Below, piece by piece: positions 11,701 to 20,938 of a DNA stretch of 64,000 nucleotides. Source of the DNA: Paraspadella gotoi (taxonomy: Eukaryota > Chaetognatha); the NCBI GenBank assembly GCA_051294375.1, contig CM119266.1, positions 18,648,087 to 18,712,086 of the forward strand, written 5' to 3'. The position numbers and the translations under genes are program-made. The notes under the pieces are model-generated. The model saw only the letters and a program-made list of their open reading frames with translations. It ran no database searches and was not told the DNA's origin. How positions within the stretch are numbered: the first letter of the stretch is position 1; each line of letters begins with the position of its first letter.

Positions 11701-13210
11701 TCAGAGCAGAAAAAAATTAGATATTTTTAACCTTTTATGTTTAAGGTGGAATAGCTCTGGAATGACTGGACCAATTTTTTTTAAAGTTACACATATGGAT
11801 TCCTCTTTCAAAAGTTTTTATTCCTCATTTACAATTTTTTAAAAAATATAAATACAATGCTTATATTAAGGCTAAAAAGTATTTTTAGTTTTTAGCAGAT
11901 CTTTAAAAATGGTTTTTTGAAGCGACTCAAATGACGAATGTTTTTGAACACTTGTCTTTCAGGAGCTATAGCTCTTGAACGCTTGGACCAATTTTCTTTT
12001 AACTTACACATATGGATTTTTTAAAATCCTTTTTTTTAAAAAAAATCTATTTTTATCATTCATAAATTTTTATAATATGTGTGTAAAACGAGCGCAACTT
12101 AAGTTTGAAGAGTATCCTATTTTTTTTGCACAGGACTGTATGTGGTGAGTAGATTAATTAACTTTGAATGGATCTCTTGTGTAGGATTATATCCACAGTC
12201 AAATGATTCAAAAGTGAGTAGATGAATCTATTGGGTAGCTGAATTGAATGAAAGAATGAATCAATGGTGGGTTAATTCATCTGTGATGACCCGGCGTGAA
12301 TTCATGATGAGTAAAATTAGATTAATGACCTTTTTAAGAAATAGAATTTATATTAAACAAAATTAAAATTGACCTCCAGTTGTGGTTCCATCGCCGATCA
12401 GAGCCTCGATACCGCCGCCATCAAAGAACGCCCACCGAGGACAACGGACCAATGGACGGGGCATCAACGTCGGGAAAGGTAAGTTCGAGGGTAAGGTCGA
12501 CATTGATTTAATTCAATGATATAAACTGAAATTAAATACGTGTAGGAAAAGATAGGGTTTTGAAAAAAATTTCGTTTACTTAGGTCCTAATATATACAGC
12601 TGATTAATTTTCAAATTTTTCTTCTTCCACAGGCCAACGCATGAGCCTCCGACGCAACCGTGCTCGATCCCAATCTACTTCGGCAGCGTTCGACGTCGGC
12701 ATCGGCGGCGTAGGCGGCGGCGTCGGCGGCGGCGTCGGCGCAGCAGGACATCTGCTGGCAGCGGCGGGCGGCGCTGCGTCGTCGTCCGGCGGAGAAGACA
12801 TCGGCGGCGCCGTCGGCAGCGCAACTAACAGGAGCAATCATGGGCATTATGGGTAATTATGCGGGGTAACGCTTCATGCTTTTTAGTTTTTTAAATTCTT
12901 AATGATTGCTTGTAACGCAATAAGTCCTCAATTGTAGCCTCCCCTTCAAAGTCTGACTGCTTGTCTTCCTGCCAGAACCTGATTGCTTCTCTATCTTCCA
13001 ATCCATGTCCGCAGCTTGTCCGCTTTACGCCCTGCCTAACCCTAAAAGCTTTCCAAAAGATGATAGCTTGCCAGAGCCTCTATTGCTTGGTTTTTTTCTC
13101 AATCCAGATACCTGCTCCGGAATCATCTTGAGGAGGGGAGTGACGAAGGGATCGAAGCGGGAGACGAGACGGAGGAGAGCATCTCCGAGGATCCTCACGA
13201 GGAGGTTTGA
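1639..13210 (+). CDS. FN3-domain protein with long disordered tail (3' 15 exons; 5' end outside window)
   Basis: Fifteen exons (1639-1777, 2105-2235, 4508-4819, 5444-5605, 5831-6026, 6425-6761, 7016-7204, 7608-7843, 8893-8973, 9855-10011, 10329-10449, 11036-11360, 12380-12478, 12633-12852, 13108-13210) join with matching phases and GT-AG borders into 2808 nt, 935 codons plus a stop. Residues 1-48 end one FN3 domain; about 49-215 form a second, split by an Ala/Thr/Ser/Gly insertion; about 216-305 form a third (WKES core, NLTPATRYAVEV strands). The rest is a low-complexity tail with Ala, His, Gly and Pro runs, a short helix-prone stretch (VETVGLLQHQLEKFHEEY, residues ~695-712) and an acidic C-terminus ending HEEV. 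I see no transmembrane segment or enzyme domain. FN3 domains usually bind proteins in adhesion or scaffold molecules. The family is not recognised; receptor phosphatase-like FN3 repeats or a cytosolic scaffold are both possible. The structure is well supported, the identity is not. Confidence 0.82.
2105..2235 (+). CDS. FN3 protein exon 2: first half of second FN3 domain
   Basis: The acceptor is CTTAG and the donor CAG/GTGGGT. The exon encodes strands A to C of an FN3 domain, with PLPPSSLEVNRV at the domain start and the conserved core Trp in FISWSNPTSG. The phase matches both neighbours. Confidence 0.8.
2236..4507. other. Intron of FN3 gene with simple repeats
   Basis: This intron holds TCATCTCATC-type degenerate repeats (2580-2850), a (CT)n tract (3121-3192), degenerate CCCTAA repeats (3360-3550), a GA-rich tract (3750-3830) and a copy of interspersed repeat family C (4137-4440). 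No exon seen. Confidence 0.6.
4137..4440 (+). repeat. Interspersed repeat family C (about 300 bp)
   Basis: Landmarks are TTCCCCGATCTAATACTT, GAAGCCAGGTACTCTG, GAAAGCTTGC, TTATCTTGTAAGAG and TTGTACCAATTTCATAAA. Other copies or fragments lie at about 8420-8500, 14742-14828, 23450-23800, 24650-24775, 26590-26850, 31885-32155, 36263-36520, 38330-38465, 39325-39655, 44310-44600 and 46100-46285. Open frames across it (for example 4171-4380, 31942-32154, 44369-44557) are partly shared but show no domain. The class is unknown. Confidence 0.65.
4508..4819 (+). CDS. FN3 protein exon 3: low-complexity insertion inside FN3
   Basis: The acceptor is CTCTCCCCAG and the donor AAG/GTAAGT; 104 codons, phase 0. 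After a short Pro/Ser stretch come an Ala run from GCC repeats, a Thr run from ACG repeats, then Asn/Ser and Gly runs. The exon returns to FN3 sequence at its end (HKIEGLGSGHEYK). The insertion falls between strands C and E of the domain begun in the previous exon. The GC-rich trinucleotide runs create long spurious ORFs on both strands. Confidence 0.78.
5444..5605 (+). CDS. FN3 protein exon 4: end of FN3-2, start of FN3-3
   Basis: The exon is bounded by CCCCGAAG and GAG/GTGAGG, phase 0 on both sides. It encodes strand F of the second FN3 domain (IEVRCCHNGERS) and then a new domain opening NPPAALRVEG with core LALKWKES. Confidence 0.8.
5831..6026 (+). CDS. FN3 protein exon 5: rest of third FN3 domain
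   Basis: The acceptor is TGATAG and the donor CGG/GTAAAG. The exon encodes SYFPADSP, TLTNLTPATRYAVEVRS and GRQKSRAALVTHAT, typical strands C' to G of an FN3 domain. A long (GA)n tract follows directly in the intron. Confidence 0.82.
6425..6761 (+). CDS. FN3 protein exon 6: Ala- and Met/Pro-rich linker
   Basis: The acceptor is CCCAACCCAG and the donor ATGAG/GTGAGT; 337 nt, phases 1 to 2. It holds a possible short helix (YAHLAANVALQLTHLQS), an alanine run, and a repeated GMAPGMALGMAPGMA motif from a 12-nt tandem repeat. No domain is recognised and disorder is likely. Confidence 0.75.
6801..6902. repeat. (ATT)n microsatellite
   Basis: A long ATT/TTA trinucleotide tract in an intron of the FN3 gene; a shorter one is at 8186-8255. 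Confidence 0.92.
7016..7204 (+). CDS. FN3 protein exon 7: His run and basic segment
   Basis: The acceptor is CCCCAACAG and the donor GAG/GTTGGT. It encodes a run of His from CAC repeats, a Pro/Ser stretch, a basic patch (YRRQQRAKRSQS) that could act as a nuclear localisation signal or phosphosite cluster, then EMMVEMNSAAMMAHYG. Confidence 0.72.
7608..7843 (+). CDS. FN3 protein exon 8
   Basis: The acceptor is CCCTCAAAG and the donor AACG/GTGAGT; 236 nt in frame with both neighbours. It encodes SSDSDCGAESEPVWLPES and then a Pro/Ala/Ser-rich charged region. The exon is GC-rich within an intron landscape of ATTG-type simple repeats. No domain is recognised. Confidence 0.75.
8023..8105 (-). tRNA. 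tRNA-Leu (anticodon AAG)
   Basis: The minus strand reads GTCAGGATGGCCGAGCGG at the 5' end, with an A box TGGCCGAGCGG and a B box GGCTCGAATCC. The anticodon stem CTGCG/CGCAG encloses the loop CTAAGGT, giving anticodon AAG. The variable arm (CCACAATGTGG) is long, as expected of tRNA-Leu. The acceptor stem pairs GTCAGGA with TCCTGAT (terminal G-U) and the discriminator is A. A TTTT run follows. It lies antisense in an intron of the FN3 gene and has no intron of its own. Confidence 0.93.
8893..8973 (+). CDS. FN3 protein exon 9 (short)
   Basis: This 81-nt exon lies between TTTATTGCAG and AACG/GTGAGT. It encodes ERRNASSCHWDQNSEESV and HPLIHQLQN. It is less GC-rich than its neighbours but fits their phases exactly. 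Confidence 0.72.
9855..10011 (+). CDS. FN3 protein exon 10
   Basis: The acceptor is TTCCACTCCAG and the donor ACAG/GTAAGC. It encodes a Ser-rich stretch (ATSSSSDGESPCSTTPLLRK) followed by a His/Pro/Tyr-rich segment (YLNRHHPPYASPYQTHN). Phases match. Likely disordered, with possible phosphosites. Confidence 0.75.
10329..10449 (+). CDS. FN3 protein exon 11
   Basis: The acceptor is CCTTCCACAG and the donor CTCAAA/GTAAAT. It encodes ATLNGGPNLQTLNSSGES and DCGSLVTNDGHLLK. The phase is consistent on both sides. No domain is recognised. Confidence 0.7.
11036..11360 (+). CDS. FN3 protein exon 12: helix-prone segment and Gly/Ser tail
   Basis: The acceptor is CAACCCACAG and the donor TCGG/GTGAGC. It opens ELPAVDLATLVETVGLLQHQ, the only stretch in the tail that looks able to form an amphipathic or coiled-coil helix, then becomes Gly/Ser/Pro-rich. 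A mariner-type MITE sits in the following intron. Confidence 0.77.
11490..12138. mobile_element. mariner/Tc1-type MITE with TA target duplication
   Basis: A 649-bp element flanked by TA (11488-11489 and 12139-12140). It opens CAGTCCTGTGCAAAAAAA and ends with the inverted TTTTTTTGCACAGGACTG. The interior is AT-rich, non-coding and has an internal duplication (ACACATATGGATT occurs twice). TA duplication and a CAGT..TGTGCAAAA terminus are typical of Tc1/mariner elements; with no transposase it is a non-autonomous copy inside a FN3-gene intron. Confidence 0.85.
12380..12478 (+). CDS. FN3 protein exon 13
   Basis: This 99-nt exon lies between GACCTCCAG and AAAG/GTAAGT. It encodes VVVPSPIRASIPPPSKNAH and a basic GQRTNGRG stretch. 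Phase 1 on both sides. A proline-rich SH3-type ligand is possible but not shown. Confidence 0.7.
12633..12852 (+). CDS. FN3 protein exon 14: Arg/Ser then Gly/Val repeat
   Basis: The acceptor is CTTCCACAG and the donor ATGG/GTAATT. It encodes GQRMSLRRNRARSQSTSAAF, then a Gly-Gly-Val repeat from GGCGTC units and an Ala/Gly/Ser stretch. The repeat makes spurious antisense ORFs. Confidence 0.72.
13108..13210 (+). CDS. FN3 protein last exon with stop
   Basis: The acceptor is TTTTCTCAATCCAG and the TGA stop is at 13208-13210. It encodes YLLRNHLEEGSDEGIEAG and ends SISEDPHEEV. The acidic tail ending E-E-V resembles a class III PDZ ligand, which is inference. An AATAAA lies at 13371-13376, about 160 bases past the stop. 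Confidence 0.78.
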
Positions 13211-13370
13211 CGGCACACTTGGCGTAGACTGGCGCGACGAGGCGCGGATTGGCGAACGTAAATAAGTGCTTTCGAAACGAAATACAACAAAAATTAAAAA
13301 ACTAAAATGTAGTTCGTTGCTAAAAAAAATGCAAAAAAAAAAAACACAAAAAACAAAACCAACAACACAA

Positions 13371-13376
13371 AATAAA
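13371..13376 (+). promoter_or_regulatory. Candidate poly(A) signal of FN3 gene
   Basis: AATAAA about 160 bases after the TGA stop. It is the first canonical hexamer seen downstream; usage is inferred. Confidence 0.4.
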
Positions 13377-15650
13377 AGAATAATCGACTCGCTCTCTCTC
13401 TATCTCTCTCAGCTACGTTATGACGAGAGGCATGGCGTTAAGGGTGTGACGTCAAAAAAATAAGGAGGGCGGATTGACGCGACGTCATTTTATTTGACGC
13501 TCTAATCCGAAACATTTTACGAATTAATTCGCTTAAAAAAAATCAACCGCAATTTTATTTCTGCAACTTAAAAAAAGTCGAGGGAAAGAAAAAAGAACCT
13601 CGCCCACATTTAAAAATAATAATTACGCTGTTGTTGATGTTTTTCTGAAACTCTTTTTTTTTTGTTCCGTTTTGCTACTGTGAAATACTGTGTAGTATCG
13701 TCCAATGCTGCTTTTTTGAATCTTTTTTTTTTCATTGGTCTTTGGTGATGAAGTAGTATTTGAGCGAATCACTTTAAAGTCCAGGAATATTTTTTCTTTA
13801 CCACAAAAATTGAATGTTTTTAATTCTCCCACCGTTTTATGAACCCTCCATTTTTATAGAATTTTTTTTTGGCTGAGATCACGCTTGGAGAAATACAGGT
13901 TAATATGCTCGCAATATTTATTAGTACGAAATTTTTTTATATTTCTTATAAGAAAAAAATGTAATTTAAGTTTTATGTCCGTCCGTCCATCCGAAGGTCT
14001 GTCACCAATTGTTTTTAAATGCAATTAAGTGCATGTGTGAAGTAATTAATTTGAATGCAGCAGTGAGAAATTATGAGTCGCCACAAAAGTGAATTGTAAA
14101 AAAAAATAGAGAAAACCGCGAGGTGAAAATAAAACTTTGTGAAGGGAATGCAAGTCTATGAAGCGCGAGGTTATTTATTATACAATCGAATGTGCAATTG
14201 ACATACTGATAAAAATAATTCTGATATACTTAATTAGAGCTAACAATAAAAATAGGTCTATAAATATTATTAATTATTAAATCATTTCAGTAATGATCAT
14301 TAACTCGGCTAATGCAAATTAACATTATTTATTTGTATAACTAGTAAATAGTAAATTAAAGATTAGTTTTTGGTGTATTCCTACATATCAATTTGTGTAA
14401 ATTTTAAAGATAAAAATATTATAATTCAATACATTGTGTAAATACACCTAAAGCTTTTTCATACATTTATAGTTATTTATACTTTCATTTAGACCTTGAG
14501 CAATTTATTTTTTTTAAATTCAAATAAACTTTTTAATTAAAATTTTAAACAGAATGCTTTTAAAAAATTACCCATCTTAATCCTTTTTTTACTGATACCA
14601 CTTTCTTATATAAACTGTACATTGCTTAGTGGTTTCAGCGGGTTCCTTCATCTATTAAAATCGATTCTATTTTTTTTTTTGTGCTATTTTTGAGAATAAT
14701 GCGTAAAGTAGATTGATGGTGCTACGTAAGAAATTGTTACAACAAATATAAAAATGGTTCATTCATTTAATAAACATTAAACAAGGTATCTTGCCACTGA
14801 CTTCGGACAAGATACATGAAGTTAAACCTAATCAATTTTTATTATACTTTTTTCGAAAAACAATGACTAAATGTTTTTTTGAACTGTCGATAAATTTAAC
14901 CTCATTAAAACAAAGTTTCATTAATTTGGAAATAACCCAAAAGCTAAAGGTTTTTTAAAAAGATTTGTACAAAACAATTTAATTAAATTCTAGTTGATGT
15001 TGATGCTGAAAACCGTTTTTTTATCCTTAGCAATGCGTATATCTAGAAATGCTTGGTTGTACTTCTCAACCCGATTTTCATCAAATTTTGTTTGTGCTTT
15101 TTTCGCGTTTTTTTTTCTACGAGCGTTGTTTGCATGTTTGTATTGTTTTAACGATTAAAGAATCAAGCTCATTACTTGTATTGTAGCAACAAAACTGGAG
15201 ATAATGTAAAAAAAAAGAAATTAACTAATCCTTGCTAAAATTGTATCTCGAAGCTCAACGCGACCAAAACCAATTAAGTTGCTAACAACTATTTTTTGTT
15301 GATTAAAAAAAAACTTCCGGTGCCCTAAAAAACGGTGACTTCTGTACAACGTGCGAATCGACCATTGTGTAACGAAAGATACCATTAAACGAATAAAGAT
15401 TTTTTACCTCAATATGTTTCTTCTTTATTTTTTGATTGCCATTTCGCTAAAACGGTTTCCCACTGTCGTACAGTGCTCTCTCGGTCGATTCATTCCGTTT
15501 TTTGTTCGACTCTGGTCACTCTGTACTTTTATCTGTGTCATTTAAAAAAAAACAAAAAAACTACGATTCCACTTAATAATCTTTTTTTCTTTCTAAAAAA
15601 CTCAATTTTTTCGGATTTTCTCTTCAATTTTTAGAAAATTCGAAAAATTG
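13377..15650. other. Intergenic AT-rich DNA
   Basis: No convincing exon or RNA gene. It includes a degraded fragment of repeat family C (about 14742-14828). Short open frames (for example 15351-15545) have no splice partners or family features. Confidence 0.5.
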
Positions 15651-15657
15651 TCTAATC

Positions 15658-18530
15658 TGTGCATTAAAGCGTAGCAAAAATATTAAAATAAAGTAGAATC
15701 AAAATTCGAATTGTAGATCATGAACTCTTGAACAGGCTTGTACCTGTGAACATTTTTAAATAAAAAAAATATTTTTTAATTGTCAATTTTCGCATTAGTT
15801 ATTAGCCTATATTATAAAAATGTAAAAATTTTAACACGTTTTTTTGAAGTTCTTGATTCTCGCAAAGTTTCTCATTCCAAATTAGGTGGAGAAAACGAAT
15901 ATCACCATTAAAAATTTCTCCGGATGCGCTATATGGACTTTCCGCGCCACTTTTTGCGCAAACCACTTCCGGTTGAAAAAAGATAAGAATTTTTAAAAGA
16001 AGCAAGCAATTAATTGAGCCAGCACACTTAGTAATTAATCAAAATACAGTTACTTATAATCTTAATACCTAATTATTTGGTTTTGCTTTATAAATTACAT
16101 TTTGTATGTCAAAGGATAACAATTAAAAAAGGCTTTATATTATAAAATGCTGGCTTTTGACAAAATTATGGGTAAAAACTTTCACTAACTGATGTTTTGG
16201 CCTTTGGAAAAACCACTTAAAAATCTACTTTTAAAAAAATTAATATTGAGGGAGAGAAACAGTCTTGCAAAAATTTGGGTAAAACTTTTGGAATAAATTA
16301 AATTGTGCTTCTCACAAATTATGATGGTAATAAAAAATTATATGCACCCATATTTTTTAAATAAGATAATTCAAACGATAGGGGAAAAAGAAACGAGTTT
16401 AGCATAATTTAATAATCTATATTATGTCATTAATTTATAAGTTAGTAATATCGGTGTCCTCAAAGTTACCTTTAAACCTTCACAGTTGATATTATGTCTT
16501 TAAGATTCACTATATTTTTCAATTTAGAAAAATATTATTTTCATATTTAATGCCGAATTTTATATATGATGATATTATTGGAAGGTTAAAAATGTAGTTG
16601 ATAACAATACAATTAAAAAGGGAGAAAAAACATTGTTTTCGTTACTGGCTTGAAATTCGAATGAGAGAAACTTTACAATGTAAGGAAACGAAGACGACTG
16701 AGGCTTGACTGTAGTTCGGTGAAAGGATTCTTTGGTAACCGAGGTTTACTCAAGTTGCCAGAATATATTTATTTTGCCCAGACTTCTAATACAGTCAGTA
16801 GTACAATTACTTTATACTTGCTACATGACCTTGTAGTCTGGCATTTCTCTATCGTCTGGACCTCAGGTCTGCTGTGAGACGTTACAATCGTCATTGGGCC
16901 TTAGATCCGGTGGCCTCGTTTCCTCGGCGCTATATCTACGTAACCGAGAGTTTTAGTGCTGAGTTAGCACAAGAATTAGTTGTCTAGGAAGCATTGATTC
17001 TCTATAATCATTTATCGCGACGTCCGCTCGCAATTTTTGGTGACAATGCAATACAAACTATATAAATTATTCATTTAAAAAATAGCTGTCTTGCCGTTTT
17101 GGGACTGGCTATGGTGAGTTAAGGCATCTATCATCTTTCATCATTATATTTTTATTAGAGTTAAAGTTGTAGAGATTTTTATTTTCATTGAACTCTAATA
17201 TTAATAATAAAAATGAAAAGAAAGGAAAAGATACGAACTTTCTATTTTTTAAATTTATTTTTACTTCTTCAAAGATTATTTTGTATTTTGCACTTTATTT
17301 TTAATCAAAATATTTTAATTATTGTTAAAATTGTGTAGTCGGGCATGGCCTAAATCACCCTGCCAATAATCATAACACCTTCAGTCGTGACCCGGTTGCT
17401 CATTGAGTAAAGCCATCAGCTCATGACCACTAGGTACCGGGTTCAATCTCAACTTAGTAAGACCCTGTGGGAAGCAAGAGGACGACCGTAGACCACTATG
17501 GAGGCGTGGAAAACCCTCAAGCCTGGTTCCAAGCCAGGACTGTGGCTGCTGAGGGGCATAGAAGTTACTGAATGCAGTCTTCAGCCCACTTATCGCTTAT
17601 TCACAATTGTTCTTATTAATGTCATTATGGATCAGTTAACTAATAAAAAATATTAAACACATATTATAAAAATATAATAGTAAAATAATTGTTAATTTAA
17701 AGAATAGTATTTGAAAAATCTTTCAAAAATATGATTATTTCCTGTCTTTTTTATTTCGAGGTAATATTGATAAAAATATTTAATATTTTTAAAAATTTAC
17801 ATTTAAATTATAATTCATAAAAAGTAAAATAATCATTCAGCTGTGTATAATTAACCATAAAATAAATAATTTTAAGTTTAAATCGTTTTATTCCTAAAAA
17901 CAAGTTATTTTTTAACCGGAAGTGGTACGCCACATAAAGTGCGTGAAAGTCCATAATTCTCGACCTGAGAATTTTTCATTGTGATATTCGTTTTTATCAA
18001 TAAAATTGGAATGAGAAACTTTGCAAGAACAACAACTTTTCCAAAGTGGGATATTTTTGGGAGGCCTAGCCTATATTATAAAAATGTAAAAATTTTAACA
18101 CGTTTTTTTTATTTTTGAAAGCAGATTCGAATTTCTCAGGAAATGTAACTCTTTTTAGAAAATTATTTCATTAAGTAGGTCAAAATCCTAAAAAAACTAT
18201 TATAATTAACCTATAATTAAATTTTAGTATAAAAAATATAGTTTTTTAAATTTTTAGCTAACTTAATAAAATAATTTTTGATTAAGACTTTTTCTTTTAT
18301 CAACTTTTTATTAGGAATTCGAATCTGCTTTTAAAACTAAGAAAAAACTATTTTAAAATTTTGACATTTTCTATGGTAAGTACTATGTATAAATATGGGC
18401 TAATACGAAAATTAAAAACTTGATGATTTTTTTATATATCAATGTTCTTTAGTACAAAACTGTTCATAATCAATTATTCGAATTTTGATCTGCAACTTTC
18501 ACTACGCCTTACTGTGCATGAATACTTTCT
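15658..18530. mobile_element. Foldback (long-terminal-inverted-repeat) element, copy 1
   Basis: Sequence at 15658-15985 reappears inverted at 17905-18530. Shared landmarks are AAAGCGTAGCAAAA, AATCAAAATTCGAAT and TGATCATGAAC-like motifs at the tips, and the block around CACTTCCGGTT (15962-15972) against AACCGGAAGTG (17915-17925). The arms are diverged and interrupted. The interior carries no ORF but does hold a SINE at 17333-17575. The same tips occur at 45890-47425. The class is unknown; a non-autonomous foldback transposon is the simplest reading. Confidence 0.55.
17333..17575 (+). mobile_element. tRNA-derived SINE, copy 1
   Basis: It starts TAGTCGGGCATGGC and contains Pol III-like boxes, an A-like box GGTTGCTCATTGAG (17394-17407) and a B-like box GGGTTCAATCTC (17439-17450). 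A unique body follows (GTGGAAAACCCTCAAGCC and onward). A second copy in opposite orientation at 51283-51428 shares the head, box region and GCATGGAAAA-type body. It lies inside the foldback element, so it inserted later or was carried with it. Confidence 0.65.
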
Positions 18531-19559
18531 TTTTGACTTTTAATCGTCGCAAATGACGAAAACACTTTGTATCTTTGTAGAAAAGATGATATATAAAACA
18601 AGAATATAGATTTATTAAAAATGTAAACAAAAAAAAGACCATTGGCTTTCACGAATCATTTTTTTGGGTAATATTTCGTGTTGTAACCGATGAGTGAAGA
18701 AAACAAAAAGATCAATCGTCTGATTTCTGTGTTTCTCTCTTTCTAACGATAGATGGAGCTTATTTCTTTTTCATGAAACCTAGTCTTTCAAAACAAAAAC
18801 AAAAAACAAACAAAAAAAGAAAAACACTTTCCCGTTTTTCTCTTCCTTTTATTCTCTAAAGCCTTTTTGATTTTCCTAGACTTTGTACGATGTATAAATA
18901 TAAAACAAAGAAAGCGATTTATTTTTCTTTTTTGTATGCATAGAATCGTTATTTGTATAATTAAATTTTCAATGAGAGAAAGTATTCATATCTTTTAGAA
19001 CCAAATTAAAAAAAAACACACACACACGTCTTTCCAACTATAAAAAAATCATAAATATTAATATTATTAAAAAATATGAATTAATAATTTCTGATGGCAG
19101 AAATCCTCTGCTGTTGTTTAGCTTCTTTCACAAAGGAGCAAATTAATGCTACGTACGTTACGTCATTATGAAATAAATTATTAAATAAAAACATGAAAAC
19201 AATTTACTTTTTTATTGCTTACCATCATAGCTATAATTTCAAGGTACGAAGTAACTACCATTTCAGTATAACTTTTAGTTTCTTTTTTTTATATCAGTAC
19301 TTTTGTTTTGATCGGTAATGTAATGTAAACCAATTCTTGAATATAATTTTCATTGCGTTATATGTAATTTGTGATTTCATTATTTGAGGAGTTAAAGATA
19401 AACTGAGTCCATTTTTTTTACTAGTTAGACATGAAATTAATCAATAGTCGTCATAATTTAACAAATCAATAGTTCAATACCCACTTAGCCCACTTAGCGC
19501 CTTATCCACAAGACCACCAGTTTTACATCCGACCACGGAAAAATTCCTACAATCTCCAT

Positions 19560-20015
19560 TACGGTTAAGGCACGGAGATGTACGGGAGGCCCGGGCCCAG
19601 GTTAGAGTTGGTGGAGAGGCACAGAGTAGAACGGGAGGCCCGGGTTAGGGTTAGGGTTGGGGGAGGGGCTGGTGGTTAATGCATCAAAGGTGGTTAGGGT
19701 TACGGTAGATGCACGGAGATGTACAAGAGGCCTGGCCCGGGTTAGGGTTAGGAGAGAGGCACGGAGTTGAACGGGAGGCCTAGTTTAGGGTTGGGAGAAA
19801 AGCCCATGGGTGATGTGTCGAAGGCAGTTAGGGTTGAGGCATGGATATGTTAGGGTTGGGGGAGGGGCCCGTGGTTGACGCGTCGAAGGTGGTTAGGGTT
19901 AGGGTTGAGGTACGGAGATGTACAGGAAGCCCGGACCTGGGTTAGGGTTGGGGGAGAGGCATGGAATTGAACTGGAGGTCCAGGTTAGGGTGATGGGAGA
20001 AGCCCATGGGTGATG
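19560..20015. repeat. GC-rich minisatellite with TTAGGG units
   Basis: An island in AT-rich DNA built from repeated modules such as CACGGAGATGTAC followed by GGGAGGCCCGGG and GGTTAGGGTTAGGG. The modules recur from about 19571, 19711 and 19913, with AGCCCATGGGTGATGTGT recurring between them. GGGTTAGGG strings resemble vertebrate-type telomere repeats and could form G-quadruplexes. No coding frame. Confidence 0.75.
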
Positions 20016-20821
20016 TGTTCATCCCCGTGTCTCAACATCAGCCGCGAGCCTCTCCTCTAACTCGCGCCCTTAATTATATTCGCTGCTTTTATCACTGGCG
20101 CCCTGGCGATATCGCCATGGCGAAGTCGCCAACCAAGTACAACCTGTCGGTGTAATATATAATTTAATTCATATTTATATGATAAACATTACACGATAAA
20201 AAACAATCGATTTAAAAATCTTAATAGCATAAGGATCGTCGCAATCGCATAAAAAAACTGGACCCATGACAAACTTTGATACTTTGAAAATAAATAAATA
20301 AATATATAAATATAAATAAACAAATAATAAAATGAATAAAATAAATTGAACGAATTTAATTAATTTAATTTGAATTGAATGAATGAATGAATAAAACATA
20401 ATTTGTAGTAATTTTTATATAATAAAATGGATATAATTGTTTTTAAATAGAACATAAACGAATCCTTGTATCCATATGCAACATGTCATTTTAAAAGATC
20501 TTGATGATGAGAAGCTATATCTAAATGCAAGCATGTAGCTTCCTAGCTTCTTAGCTTTTAACCTTTTATAATATCCAATTGTAAAAAGCATGACGACTTC
20601 GACGACGTCACTTAGAAGGTAAGTAAGTAAGTAAACCAAAATCTCACCCAAGACGAGCCTAGGCACGTCTGGTGAAATAAAAAAGCTATCTATAATTAGG
20701 AACGCCAACGATGACAACGACGACGACGCCATTTATGGGGATCATCGTCACAAAGTCATCGCAAGCGTAAGCGATTGCGACGATAAAAGGTACATTTCTT
20801 ACAGTGAGATTAAGGACATAA

Positions 20822-20938
20822 TTACTCTTCTTCAAAACTTTTCTTGACTTTTCTGATTGGAAGATTCTTTGCCATTTTATCCAAATTTTTTATTTCATCT
20901 TGATCCATAGTTGTAGTTCCTCCTTTGATTCCCTGTCC
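20822..20938 (-). CDS. FANK1: FANK1-like gene last exon with stop
   Basis: The acceptor is CTCATTACAG and TAA ends at 20822. It encodes GQGIKGGTTTMDQDEIKNLD and MAKNLPIRKVKKSFEEE, a charged C-terminal tail. It lies left of the inverted-repeat arm and has no counterpart near the plus-strand copy, which marks the minus-strand gene as the complete one. Confidence 0.65.
   Translation of the reverse strand, partial: GQGIKGGTTTMDQDEIKNLDKMAKNLPIRKVKKSFEEE

Noticed and set aside
19560-20015. Direct repeats considered as a CRISPR array
   Set aside because: Repeat units vary in length, are GC-rich minisatellite modules with TTAGGG strings, and the DNA is eukaryotic.
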